NCBI GenBank assembly: GCA_900752065.1 | Contig: CAADTT010000138.1 | Span: 1-29,441, forward strand | Reading direction: 5' to 3' | Length of the DNA: 29,441 bases | Source: Lachnospiraceae bacterium | Lineage (GTDB): Bacteria; Bacillota; Clostridia; Lachnospirales; Lachnospiraceae | In this document: piece by piece, positions 22,834-29,441 of the stretch | How the letters are laid out: each line of letters starts with the position of its first letter | Numbering within the stretch: position 1 is the first letter of the stretch | The notes under the pieces: generated by a model | The model's input: the letters and a program-made list of their open reading frames with translations, nothing else | What the model was told of the DNA's origin: nothing | Database searches by the model: none | Made by a program: the position numbers and the translations under genes

Positions 22834-22845
22834 GTAATGCCGTAG

Positions 22846-22884
22846 TACGCAGAAAAGCTGCCGGTGGCAGGTTTTCTGTATGTC
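22846..22884. repeat. Palindromic repeat element, copy 2
   Basis: CAGAAAA-G-CTGCC (22850-22862) pairs with GGCAG-G-TTTTCTG (22866-22878), twelve pairs and one G-G mismatch, loop GGT. It shares the core AAGCTGCC-N3-GGCAGGTT and a following TGYATR with the element at 11371-11414. It may end transcription of the KTR gene a second time. Confidence 0.6.
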
Positions 22885-22897
22885 TGAGGAGAAAAGT

Positions 22898-23389
22898 ATG
22901 ATTAGATTGAGACCATATAAAGAAAATGATGGGGAAGTGATTCTTTCGTGGTGTAAAAGTGAAGAAGAATTTTACAAGTGGACAGCGGGGATTTTAGGAG
23001 GGTATCCTATTTCAAAGGTGCAATTCGATTTAGTAAATTCACTAATGGCGTTCACTGCAATTGATGAAGATGAAATTGTAGGATTCTTTACGATGATAAT
23101 TACGGGGGAATCATTAGATGAAGTGCGTTTTTGCTTTGTTATTATTGATTCAACCAAACGTGGAAAAGGCTATGGAAAAGGCATGCTCCAACTGGGATTG
23201 AAGTATGCGTATGAGATCTTTGGGGCACATAAAGTGTCGCTTGGTGCTTTTGAAAATAATACAAATGCATACCGATGCTATAAATCAGTTGGGTTTCAAG
23301 ATGTAATGGATGAGCCTAAGTGCTATCACATGTTAGGGGAAGAGTGGAAATGCCTGGAATTACAGAAAATAAGAGAATCATCTTCTTAG
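22898..23389 (+). CDS. GNAT family N-acetyltransferase
   Basis: A 163-residue acetyl-CoA dependent N-acetyltransferase, complete in length. The acetyl-CoA loop reads RGKGYGKGML (about 88-97), preceded by the strand VRFCFVIIDS; the closing motif is ENNTNAYRCYKSVGFQ. The N-terminus IRLRPYKENDGEVILSWCKSEEEFYKW is typical of small-molecule or antibiotic-type GNATs. ATG at 22898 follows GAGGAGAA (22886-22893); an in-frame ATG at 22880 lies within the palindromic element and lacks a site. The acceptor is unknown. Its lower GC than neighbours suggests a separate origin. Confidence 0.9.
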   Translation: MIRLRPYKENDGEVILSWCKSEEEFYKWTAGILGGYPISKVQFDLVNSLMAFTAIDEDEIVGFFTMIITGESLDEVRFCFVIIDSTKRGKGYGKGMLQLGLKYAYEIFGAHKVSLGAFENNTNAYRCYKSVGFQDVMDEPKCYHMLGEEWKCLELQKIRESSS

Positions 23390-23495
23390 TTTGAAAGCAT
23401 TTTTTCAATAGACGCGTTCTCTTCAGGTCGTTGTATAGATTGGTTGCATAAAAGGTATATAAGTAAATCGAAGGATTTTACAGAAAGGAAAAAAG

Positions 23496-24107
23496 ATGGC
23501 ATTTCAATTGATTAGTATTCTAATTCTGGCGATGTTCTACGGCTGCTATTTTGTCAAGATGTTCCGCCAAAAGCAAAAAGGCATTCAGACCGACCAAATG
23601 GGTAAAGGAAAGTTGGGCACGGCCAGGATCATAGAGGTCACAGTGGAAATCGCCACAATTGTGGCCCCTGTAGCTGAGATCATAAGTATTGTCACGGGAA
23701 CAACCGCCCTGCCTCCGTGGGGCCGGATCGGTGGAGCTGTGGCAGCGGTATGCGGTGTGACGGTCTTTATTGTCTCCGTTCTTACCATGCGGGATAGCTG
23801 GAGGGCTGGTGTCTCCGAACAAGAGCGGACGGAATTGGTTACCGGCGGAATTTACCAAATCAGCCGGAACCCGGCCTTCCTTGGCTTCGATCTTGTATAT
23901 ATTGGAATTCTGCTGATGTTCTTCAACCCGGCCCTATTGGCGGCGTCCGCCTTTGCCATCCTGATACTCCATCTCCAGATTGTAAAGGTGGAGGAACCCT
24001 TTTTGGTATCTGCCTTCGGCGTCCCTTACCGGGAATATCGGATGCAAGTGAACCGTTACCTGGGCAGAACGCAACAACCTGCAATCAGCCAAAATGATTT
24101 CTTTTGA
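23496..24107 (+). CDS. Isoprenylcysteine methyltransferase-like (ICMT/PEMT) membrane protein
   Basis: A 203-residue membrane protein with about five hydrophobic segments. The C-terminal half carries the ICMT/PEMT SAM-binding pattern: TELVTGGIYQISRNPAFLGFDLVYIG (about 113-138) and VEEPFLVSAFGVPYREYRMQVNRYLG (about 166-191). Bacterial members methylate lipids or small molecules; they do not need isoprenylated proteins. AAAGGA lies seven bases before ATG; a weak TTGTAT promoter is at 23431. The last twelve residues (TQQPAISQNDFF) go past the usual family end and overlap the following GNAT fragment, suggesting the normal stop was lost in a fusion. Confidence 0.85.
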   Translation: MAFQLISILILAMFYGCYFVKMFRQKQKGIQTDQMGKGKLGTARIIEVTVEIATIVAPVAEIISIVTGTTALPPWGRIGGAVAAVCGVTVFIVSVLTMRDSWRAGVSEQERTELVTGGIYQISRNPAFLGFDLVYIGILLMFFNPALLAASAFAILILHLQIVKVEEPFLVSAFGVPYREYRMQVNRYLGRTQQPAISQNDFF

Positions 24108-24690
24108 AAACAGAGGAAACGGGCACTATCAGCTTGGCTGCTTATGTGCTGTTCCAGCATATCAGGGAATGGGAATCGGGACACAGGTGTTCCCCTATAT
24201 GCTGTCGCTTTGCCCGGATTGGAAGCAGATCACATTGGTAACGCCGTCAGATAAGGAGCGAAATCTGAAATTCTAAACGAAAAAGTGCGGATTCGACAGT
24301 GACGGCAGAGAGATGAGCGGAAATGTGGAAGTTATGGAACGAAAAACAGAAATTGAATTTGGAGGGAAGAAAATGGACTGCACAAAGGGTACTGGACAAC
24401 CTGCCAAGGTCATTGGCAGCATCAGCGTATTTCGCTGCGAGAACATCCATTACAGAACTGCGGAGCTGAGATACTATATCGGAGAATCCTATTGGGGAAA
24501 GGGCATCACGACAAGCGCTGTGCAGCAGATTTGCGAATATGTCTTTTCTCATTCTAATATCCTGCGGATATTTGCGGAACCGTTTTCGCACAATATCGCT
24601 TCCTGCCGGGTGCTGGAAAAGGCAGGGTTCCAGTTTGAGGGCCTACTTCAGAAAAATGCGGTAAGAAAAGGAGAAAAATATGCCTTCTGA
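24094..24690 (+). pseudogene. Two fused GNAT acetyltransferase fragments with an in-frame stop
   Basis: One reading frame carries pieces of two GNAT proteins. Piece 1 (24094-about 24350) starts in mid-domain: LGCLCAVPAYQGMGIGTQVFPYM with the acetyl-CoA loop, then a TAA at 24274-24276 where the family has a Tyr (NLKF-stop-KKCGF pattern). Piece 2 (about 24400-24690) is RimJ-like: GSISVFRCENIHYRTAELRYYIGESYWGKGITTSAVQ and ASCRVLEKAGFQFEGLL, but its N-terminus is missing and the C-terminus stops short at KGEKYAF, where the next gene begins. A full GNAT has about 150-180 residues, so neither piece is complete. An ATG at 24313 could express piece 2, but with truncated ends activity is doubtful. Confidence 0.82.
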
Positions 24691-25222
24691 TTTAGAAACA
24701 GAACGATTAGTACTCAGAAAAATACAAAAGGAAGACGTTGTTCCTATCTTTGAATGCTGGATGCAGGACGAAGATGTGTCCAGATATATGTGGTGGAAAG
24801 CAAGCAAGGATATAAGCGAGACGGAAGAATTTGTCCAATTTGAACTTGGAAATTTGGACAATGATATGTGGAATCGCTGGATTATTATTGTAAAGGGCAC
24901 AAAGGAAATCATTGGAACCTGCCTGATCTTTTGGAATGAAGAAGATGGCCACTTTGACATTTCCTATAATCTGGGGAAAAAGTATTGGGGAAAGGGGTAT
25001 ACAACGGAAGCGATGGCGCGGGCGATGCGTTATGGTACAGAGGTACTCGGAGTGAAAGAATACATAACGTCATGCGCCAGAGAGAATAAAGCTTCTGCGC
25101 ACGTTTTGGAAAAACTGGGTTTTCAATATGAAAAAGATGTTCCGTATACGTGCAGCGGAGGAGAGATAAAAACAGTCGGGAAATTGTATCGGTGGAGATA
25201 TTTCCCGACAGGAAGGCTTTAA
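24680..25222 (+). CDS. GNAT family N-acetyltransferase (RimJ/RimL type)
   Basis: A complete 180-residue acetyltransferase. TERLVLRKIQKEDVVPIFECWMQDEDVSRYMWW is the RimJ/RimL opening; the acetyl-CoA loop is YWGKGYTTEAMARAM and the end motif is ENKASAHVLEKLGFQYEKD. Members acetylate N-terminal amino groups or small molecules; the acceptor here is unknown. The ATG overlaps the end of the broken GNAT frame by 11 bases, and AAGGAG (in the same broken frame) provides the ribosome site. It may have replaced the broken copy. It is followed at 15 bases by the next gene, so an operon is likely. Confidence 0.9.
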   Translation: MPSDLETERLVLRKIQKEDVVPIFECWMQDEDVSRYMWWKASKDISETEEFVQFELGNLDNDMWNRWIIIVKGTKEIIGTCLIFWNEEDGHFDISYNLGKKYWGKGYTTEAMARAMRYGTEVLGVKEYITSCARENKASAHVLEKLGFQYEKDVPYTCSGGEIKTVGKLYRWRYFPTGRL

Positions 25223-25237
25223 CGGGAGGTATATGTA

Positions 25238-25636
25238 ATGCAGAAAAGAATGAAGGCAGTCATTCGGATTTGTGTTCTGATCGTTGCTTTGGGAATTGGC
25301 TCGGCATGTCTTTTTTGGCCTTGTCGCCAGGACAGGATTTTCGACGGTTCCAGAATCGGGAACCCGGATGAGTATTTGTTGGATTTTTCCTATATGGATC
25401 AGAGCGACAGCCATACCATGCATCTGGAGTCCGGAGATACATTGAAAGTGACTTATGAGATCAAGGGCAGCAGGATCGATGTTACCATCGGAATTTCTGG
25501 TCACAATCTGATTTATCGAGGAAACGATATCCAAACGGCAGCATTTGAACTCCCCGTTCAGGAGGCGGGCGAGTATGTCATCTCTGTCAATGCCAGCAAA
25601 GCAAGCGGCAGACTGGAATTTGAGAGGAAAGAGTAA
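25238..25636 (+). CDS. Exported or membrane-anchored small protein, unknown function
   Basis: A 132-residue protein. Residues about 7-28 are a hydrophobic signal or anchor (AVIRICVLIVALGIGSACLFW) after a basic start. The rest is hydrophilic and rich in short strands (TLKVTYEIKGSRIDVTIGISG, GEYVISVNASKASGRLEF), which suggests a beta-sandwich domain outside the cell. A Cys occurs in the hydrophobic segment (SACLF) but a lipobox is not convincing. No family is recognized. GGGAGG lies nine bases upstream; ATG at 25250 is an alternative. It follows the GNAT gene by 15 bases and is probably cotranscribed. No terminator was found after it. Confidence 0.65.
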   Translation: MQKRMKAVIRICVLIVALGIGSACLFWPCRQDRIFDGSRIGNPDEYLLDFSYMDQSDSHTMHLESGDTLKVTYEIKGSRIDVTIGISGHNLIYRGNDIQTAAFELPVQEAGEYVISVNASKASGRLEFERKE

Positions 25637-25698
25637 CAGAGCAGACGGACAGGACGTATGGAAAAAGAGATTTTCGGAACGAAAATAAAACAGCCTCA

Positions 25699-25726
25699 TT
25701 GCATCGTTTTGAAAACCGATTATACT
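25699..25726 (+). promoter_or_regulatory. Promoter of the alkyltransferase-like gene and MFS gene
   Basis: TTGCAT (25699-25704), 16 bases, TATACT (25721-25726), about 20 bases before the ATG. It probably drives the exporter gene too, since the two overlap. Confidence 0.7.
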
Positions 25727-25746
25727 GAAAGCAGGAGGTGGATGCT

Positions 25747-26253
25747 ATGGCTAACGAAGAGAAGAAAGATTTCAATGCAATGCTGCACGACAGCAAAGAT
25801 ATGCCCAAATTCCAGACGCTTACGGATGAAAAGAGCATAACCAAATACGGTGGAGACAGAATGTATTTCGCTCCGCCCATCGACTATGACAGGGTGATGA
25901 AGCGCATCCCCTATGGAAAAGTAATTACGGTTGGAACAATCCGGGAATTCTTTGCCTAATTAAGCGGCGCGGACTTTACAGAACCTATTACCGCGGGAAT
26001 ATTTGTTTCCCTTGCAGCTTGGGCAAGCTATCAACGTTCTGAGGATGAAACACCTTATTGGAGAACGCTGAAAGCGGACGGCGAATTAAATGCAAAATAT
26101 CCCGGCGGCGTGGAAGCACAGAAAGAAAAGCTGGAAGCGGAGGGGCATACCATCATTCAAAGAGGGCGTAAAAACATCCGCTATTATGTAAAAGACTATG
26201 AAAATGTTCTCTTTGAGCTGAATGAAAGAAAGGAGATGAATCATTATGGCTGA
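25747..26253 (+). pseudogene. MGMT-family alkyltransferase-like gene with an in-frame TAA
   Basis: The frame runs 168 codons with one stop, TAA at 25957-25959. Before it: MPKFQTLTDEKSITKYGGDRMYFAPPIDYDRVMKRIPYGKVITVGTIREFFA; after it LSGADFTEPITAGIFVSLAAWASYQR, TPYWRTLKADGE and GVEAQKEKLEAEGH. This matches the DNA-binding domain of O6-alkylguanine transferases. The active-site P-C-H-R is replaced by P-Y-W-R, so even an intact version would be an alkyltransferase-like protein that marks lesions without repairing them. AGGAGG lies eight bases before ATG 25747. Both halves keep excellent coding quality, so the stop is recent, or a sequencing error. The frame ends by overlapping the MFS start by eight bases. 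Confidence 0.85.
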
Positions 26254-27505
26254 TATGAAAGGGCCATCTAATTTTCATAAATTTTTGCTCCTCTGGTCGG
26301 GGCAGTTGGTCTCAGCCATCGGCGGGGGCCTTACCAGCTTCGGCCTTGGCGTCTATGTATTTAACCAGACCGGAAGCGCCGCCGGCATGGCACTGGTGAC
26401 GCTGTTGGCCTTTTTGCCTACGCTGGTACTGAGCGTCCCGGCAGGAGTGCTGGCAGACCGGTATGACAGGCGGTTGTTGATGATGCTGGGCGACGGCCTG
26501 TCTGCAATCGGCATCCTGTATATCTTGATCTGTATGCTCCGCGGCGGGGCGGCGCTGTATCAGATCTGCATCGGAGTATTTGTCAGTTCTGTTTTTTCCT
26601 CCCTGTTAGAACCAGCATACCGGGCGACAGTAACAGACCTTCTGACCAAGGAGGAATACTCCAAGGCAAGCGGCATGGTTAGCCTTGCGGGGAGCGCCAG
26701 ATACCTGATCTCTCCCCTGTTGGCGGGACTTCTTCTGGCAGTCAGCGATATAAAATTGCTGCTGATTCTTGACATCTGCACATTTTTCCTCACCGTGATC
26801 ACCACGGGAATGGTAAGGCGTGGACTGACCGCAAAAGCAGCGGAGGTTCGGGAGAGCTTTGTAGAGAGTTTCCGCATGGGGTGGCAGGCGGTTACGCGTA
26901 AAAAAGGTGTGATCGTCCTGATTCTGATTTCCTCTGTCCTGACCTGTTTTATGGGGGCGTTTCAGATCCTGGCGGAACCGCTGATTTTGGATTTTACCAG
27001 CAGCGCAGTACTGGGAATCGCGGAGACCGTGTGTGCCTGCGGAATGCTGGTGTCCAGTCTGCTATTGGGGATTCGCGGGATCAAAAAGGGCTATGTGAAC
27101 GTATTATGCAGTTCCCTGTTCCTTGCGGGAATTGCCATGGTGGTGTTTGGGCTGAAGGAAAATATTGTCCTGATCGGCGCTTCCGGCTTTTGCTTTTTTG
27201 CCATGCTGCCCTTTGCCAATAACAGTCTTGATTATCTGGTGCGGACGAATATCCCCGGTGATCTGCAGGGCCGGGCCTGGGGATTGATCGGTTTTCTGTC
27301 CCAGATCGGCTATGTGGTCGCCTACGGTACAGCAGGACTTCTGGCAGACGGAATCGCAAAGGGCATGAAGATTGGCGTAGGCCGGGGCGCGGCGGCGGTC
27401 ATCATTCTTTCGGGCATACTGCTTGGGTTGGCAGCGGCGGTTTTGTACCGGATCCGATCGGTAAAGGAGTTGGAAATGATAAAGCCACCACAGAAAGGAA
27501 CGTGA
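26246..27505 (+). CDS. MFS exporter (macrolide-efflux-like, MFS_3 group)
   Basis: A 419-residue major facilitator with about twelve membrane helices. FLLLWSGQLVSAIGGGLTSFGLGVYVFNQTGSA is typical of the MefA/macrolide-efflux-like group; the loop 2-3 motif is GVLADRYDRRLLMMLGD, and NNSLDYLVRTNIPGDLQGRAWG lies in the second half. These proteins export drugs by proton antiport; the actual substrate is unknown and resistance should not be assumed. AAGGAG lies nine bases before ATG, and the start overlaps the broken alkyltransferase-like gene. The final QKGT and stop are encoded by the 5' edge of the second KTR repeat unit, the same layout as in the DUF3021 gene. Confidence 0.9.
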   Translation: MADMKGPSNFHKFLLLWSGQLVSAIGGGLTSFGLGVYVFNQTGSAAGMALVTLLAFLPTLVLSVPAGVLADRYDRRLLMMLGDGLSAIGILYILICMLRGGAALYQICIGVFVSSVFSSLLEPAYRATVTDLLTKEEYSKASGMVSLAGSARYLISPLLAGLLLAVSDIKLLLILDICTFFLTVITTGMVRRGLTAKAAEVRESFVESFRMGWQAVTRKKGVIVLILISSVLTCFMGAFQILAEPLILDFTSSAVLGIAETVCACGMLVSSLLLGIRGIKKGYVNVLCSSLFLAGIAMVVFGLKENIVLIGASGFCFFAMLPFANNSLDYLVRTNIPGDLQGRAWGLIGFLSQIGYVVAYGTAGLLADGIAKGMKIGVGRGAAAVIILSGILLGLAAAVLYRIRSVKELEMIKPPQKGT

Positions 27506-27732
27506 TCATTATGGTGGAAAAATGGCTTCTCTGCCCTGCTTGTGGGAGCAAGACACGGGTAAAGCTGCGGCAGGATACGGAACTTAAAAATTTTCCGCTG
27601 TTTTGCCCGAAGTGCAAACGGGAGGTATTAGTCAGTGTGAGTCAATTTATAACAACAAGAATATTAGAGCCAGACGCTAAGACGCAGATGCCGATGATCC
27701 CGAAAGGAGATATGGCTCTGCATCTGCGTTTT
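27491..27732 (+). repeat. KTR repeat unit, copy 2
   Basis: About 242 bases, about 80 percent identical by eye to the unit at 22599-22833, from CAGAAAGGAA to TGCGTTTT. The hairpin arms are ACGCAGATGC (27682-27691) and GCATCTGCGT (27720-27729), then TTTT: a longer stem than in copy 1 with matching changes on both sides. Confidence 0.85.
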
Positions 27733-27753
27733 AGGGGGAAAACTGCATTATGA
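27511..27753 (+). CDS. Cysteine-rich KTR-domain protein, copy 2, C-terminally extended
   Basis: An 80-residue version of the KTR protein. Residues 1-59 match copy 1 with about six changes, and the four cysteines (C8, C11, C32, C35) and K-T-R are kept. A one-base insertion next to the codon for residue 60 removes the stop used in copy 1, so the frame runs through the terminator hairpin and adds about 20 residues (MPMIPKGDMALHLRFRGKTAL). AAAGGA lies eleven bases before ATG within the end of the MFS gene. Function is unknown. The extension may not be made if transcription usually ends at the hairpin. Confidence 0.85.
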   Translation: MVEKWLLCPACGSKTRVKLRQDTELKNFPLFCPKCKREVLVSVSQFITTRILEPDAKTQMPMIPKGDMALHLRFRGKTAL

Positions 27754-27905
27754 AAAAAGGATTGAATTTTAGAACGATAGAAAGCCAGAAAGAATATTTT
27801 GAAGCATATGAAAAAGCATTGAAGCTCATAGCTATGCCGTTGTTGAAAAAAAGGTATTGGAGTTTTTATGACAATAACATCTTGTGCGGGTTATTGTACC
27901 GGTGA
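27750..27905 (+). pseudogene. N-terminal remnant, alpha/beta-hydrolase-like
   Basis: A short frame of about 51 residues starts with ATG overlapping the KTR copy 2 stop (ATGA). MKKGLNFRTIESQKEYFEAYEKALKL resembles, from memory, the opening of a carboxylesterase-type alpha/beta hydrolase; after residue 26 the similarity is lost and a stop follows. No oxyanion loop or GxSxG nucleophile is present. It looks like the head of a gene cut by deletion. The identity is tentative. The end coordinate may be off by one base. Confidence 0.4.
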
Positions 27906-28120
27906 AAAGGCGTTTCAATACCTGAAAAAGCAAATACCGAATTTGTTTTATCTCACCTGCGGAGGAATTATCAAAATCTGAGCGGCAGTTATGATTTATA
28001 AACCACCTATTCAATATGGAGATGACTGCAATTTAATCGAATGCGTGATTTGACTCTACCATGCGTAGGTTGGCTTACCGCTGATGGATGCGTACAATGT
28101 ATCTTGAAGGAGGGATCGTT
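27906..28120 (+). other. Non-coding eroded stretch before the XRE gene
   Basis: Only short frames occur, such as one of about 37 residues across 27869-27982 with no recognizable domain. The bases are AT-rich relative to neighbours. The last 15 bases hold AAGGAGG (28107-28113), the ribosome site of the next gene. A clear promoter was not found. Confidence 0.5.
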
Positions 28121-28702
28121 ATGACTTATATCACAGGCGATACTATTAAAAAACTGCGGGAGAAAAAGGAACTCACGCAAAAGCAACTGGCCGAAAAGTT
28201 GACAGTGACCGATAAAGCGGTCTCCAAATGGGAAACCGGCAGGGGATTTCCGGACATCAGTCTTCTTTCCGAGCTGGCCGGGGCACTATCGGTCTCTGTA
28301 CCGGAGCTTCTGACCGGAGACATTGCCGCCAACGCAAATGTGTCCGCGAATATGAAACGGAGCAAATTCTATGTCTGCCCCATCTGCGGCAATGTGATCC
28401 ATGCAATGGGAGAAGGAGCGTTTTCCTGCTGCGGGATCCGTTTGCCCCCGCTGGAGGAAGAAACAACGGATGGAGCGCACAGGATTGTGGTGGGAAACGT
28501 GGAGGATGAGCTGTTCATCTCTCTGGATCACCCTATGGAAAAAGGGCATTTTATTTCCTTCATCGCCTACGTTTCAGACAATGGCATTCAGATGGAGAAG
28601 CTCTATCCGGAACAGCAGCCGGAACTTCGGTTCCGCAGAATGGGACACGGGAAGCTCTTTGCGTACTGTAACCGTCATGGACTGTTCTGCCAAGATATTT
28701 AA
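28121..28702 (+). CDS. XRE regulator fused to a desulfoferrodoxin/superoxide-reductase-like domain
   Basis: A 193-residue two-domain protein. Residues 5-65 are an XRE/Cro helix-turn-helix (IKKLREKKELTQKQLAEKLTVTDKAVSKWETGRGFPDISLLSELA in two stretches). Residues about 82-193 follow desulfoferrodoxin: a rubredoxin-like site C86-x2-C89 and C103-C104, then the square-pyramidal iron ligands H120, H137 and H143 (HPMEKGH, six apart as in the enzyme), C183 and H186 (CNRHG, three apart). The usual catalytic Lys before the first His is absent (GAH). So the iron site could sense superoxide or redox state more than reduce it. AAGGAGG is seven bases before ATG 28121. A sensor-regulator role is inference; other fusions of this kind may exist. 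Confidence 0.88.
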   Translation: MTYITGDTIKKLREKKELTQKQLAEKLTVTDKAVSKWETGRGFPDISLLSELAGALSVSVPELLTGDIAANANVSANMKRSKFYVCPICGNVIHAMGEGAFSCCGIRLPPLEEETTDGAHRIVVGNVEDELFISLDHPMEKGHFISFIAYVSDNGIQMEKLYPEQQPELRFRRMGHGKLFAYCNRHGLFCQDI

Positions 28703-28747
28703 AGGGGATATAAGACGTGAAACATGAAATTGATGGAGGAAATAATC

Positions 28748-29173
28748 ATGCAAGATTTTGGATCGTCCATGCTTTGGTTTTGGGTGTGCTATCTCTTAGT
28801 GACAGGGATAGGGATACTGCACACTGTATTCAATATTTATGTTTTACATATGAAGCCAATGGACAAAGATTCTATGGGGGAAGGCTACGAAAAAACCAAG
28901 CCGTGGCATCCGGTATATAACATCATTTTGTTTAGTTTGTTTGGTTTTTTATACATGGGAGGATTGGCGCGGCCCACCATAACAGAAGCGCTGATCACCG
29001 GCGCCATATGGTCAGGTATTTGCGTTGTATTTGATGTTTTTGGCTGGGTGATTGTTAAGCATCCGTGGAGCTTATCGTTCAAGGAGTTTTACGTTGATTA
29101 TCAGCCGTGGATCACGTTAATTTATATCGCTATCTTTTTGGGACCTGTCATTGGATTTTTACTTGTAAGATAA
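28748..29173 (+). CDS. Membrane protein with four predicted helices, unknown function
   Basis: A 141-residue protein with about four hydrophobic segments (SMLWFWVCYLLVTGIGILHTVF, IILFSLFGFLYMGGL, EALITGAIWSGICVVFDVFGWVIV and ITLIYIAIFLGPVIGFLL). Between segments 1 and 2 is a polar loop (MKPMDKDSMGEGYEKTKPWHPVYN). No family is recognized. GGAGGA (28735-28740) sits seven bases before ATG 28748; an in-frame ATG at 28724 has no ribosome site. It is 45 bases after the XRE-iron-domain gene with no terminator between, so it may be its target or partner. Both lie in the accessory region. Confidence 0.75.
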   Translation: MQDFGSSMLWFWVCYLLVTGIGILHTVFNIYVLHMKPMDKDSMGEGYEKTKPWHPVYNIILFSLFGFLYMGGLARPTITEALITGAIWSGICVVFDVFGWVIVKHPWSLSFKEFYVDYQPWITLIYIAIFLGPVIGFLLVR

Positions 29174-29229
29174 TGGAGAATTTCTTATAAAGGAACAATT
29201 ACAGATATCTATTTTCCCATCACTTTCTC

Positions 29230-29272
29230 CAGAAAGGAAAGTGGTCGGTATGGCGGGGAATGGCTTCTATGC
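29230..29272 (+). repeat. KTR repeat unit, copy 3 remnant
   Basis: About 43 bases match the start of the other two units: CAGAAAGGAAAGTGG, then ATGGCGGGGAATGGCTTCT. A missing base shifts the frame right after ATG and the rest of the gene is gone. It follows the four-helix membrane gene by about 56 bases. The frame from this ATG gives a 47-residue unrelated reading and is not considered a gene. From 29273 to the window end nothing further was recognized. Confidence 0.75.
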
Positions 29273-29441
29273 CGCGCTGTTCCGGAGTACTTTACCCAAC
29301 AAACTATTCTGGAAGGATAGAAGGAGAACCAGAACACTTATCAGGAGCTTCCTGTATAATTCAAGTATAGGGAATTCCGAGAAAGAAGGTTGAGAAAAAA
29401 ATACCTCAGAGTAAAATAAGATTACTGACTTTGAGCGGTTA

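Noticed and set aside
25957..25959. TAA reassigned to an amino acid
   Set aside because: Many intact genes here end in TAA, so two isolated in-frame TAA codons mean gene decay or error.
29250..29393. 47-residue protein near the right edge
   Set aside because: It starts in a frameshifted KTR remnant and reads as basic low-information sequence; it is better explained as decay.

Overview
The window reads as chromosomal DNA of a low-to-mid GC Gram-positive anaerobe, most likely a gut Lachnospiraceae (Blautia/Dorea/Ruminococcus-like). The evidence is strong AGGAGG ribosome binding sites, sigma-A type promoters, a DUF5721-like protein, QueH-type queuosine synthesis, an archaeal-type Asd, a LytTR-DUF3021 pair and Cys-rich KTR proteins. 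This assignment is inference from gene content; no rRNA, tRNA, CRISPR array, integrase or transposase was seen.

Left part (1-18.3 kb), mostly orderly. A promoterless half HsdS specificity gene faces a complete type I restriction HsdR. Next is htpG (Hsp90) behind a perfect CIRCE operator, then a DUF5721-like gene, a DegV/FakB protein and a small membrane protein. A metal-handling operon follows: a His-rich CobW GTPase, a second GTPase fused to a DUF1980/YcgQ-like domain, and ferritin. On the opposite strand lie two paralogous secreted transglutaminase-like proteins and a two-gene ABC importer (permease plus ATPase, no binding protein). queH, argH and asd are housekeeping metabolic genes on the plus strand.

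Right part (18.4-29.4 kb), accessory and visibly eroded. It is dense in small regulators (two TetR, AraC-GyrI, LytTR, XRE), membrane proteins (DUF3021, ICMT-like, MFS exporter, an unknown four-helix protein) and GNAT acetyltransferases. Between them are broken genes: an ilvB 5' fragment, two fused GNAT fragments with an in-frame TAA, an alkyltransferase-like gene with an in-frame TAA, and an apparent hydrolase N-terminus. A roughly 240-bp unit carrying a Cys-rich KTR gene and a hairpin that overlaps the 3' end of the gene occurs twice in full and once as a remnant. In the full copies the unit begins inside the last codons of the gene before it.

The most unusual items are the repeated KTR unit with a compensated hairpin, an XRE DNA-binding domain joined to a superoxide-reductase-like iron domain, the GTPase-DUF1980 fusion beside ferritin, the CIRCE element in front of htpG, and the half-HsdS head-to-head with hsdR. 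All coordinates, motifs and repeats were read by eye; family names rest on recalled motifs, not on searches.
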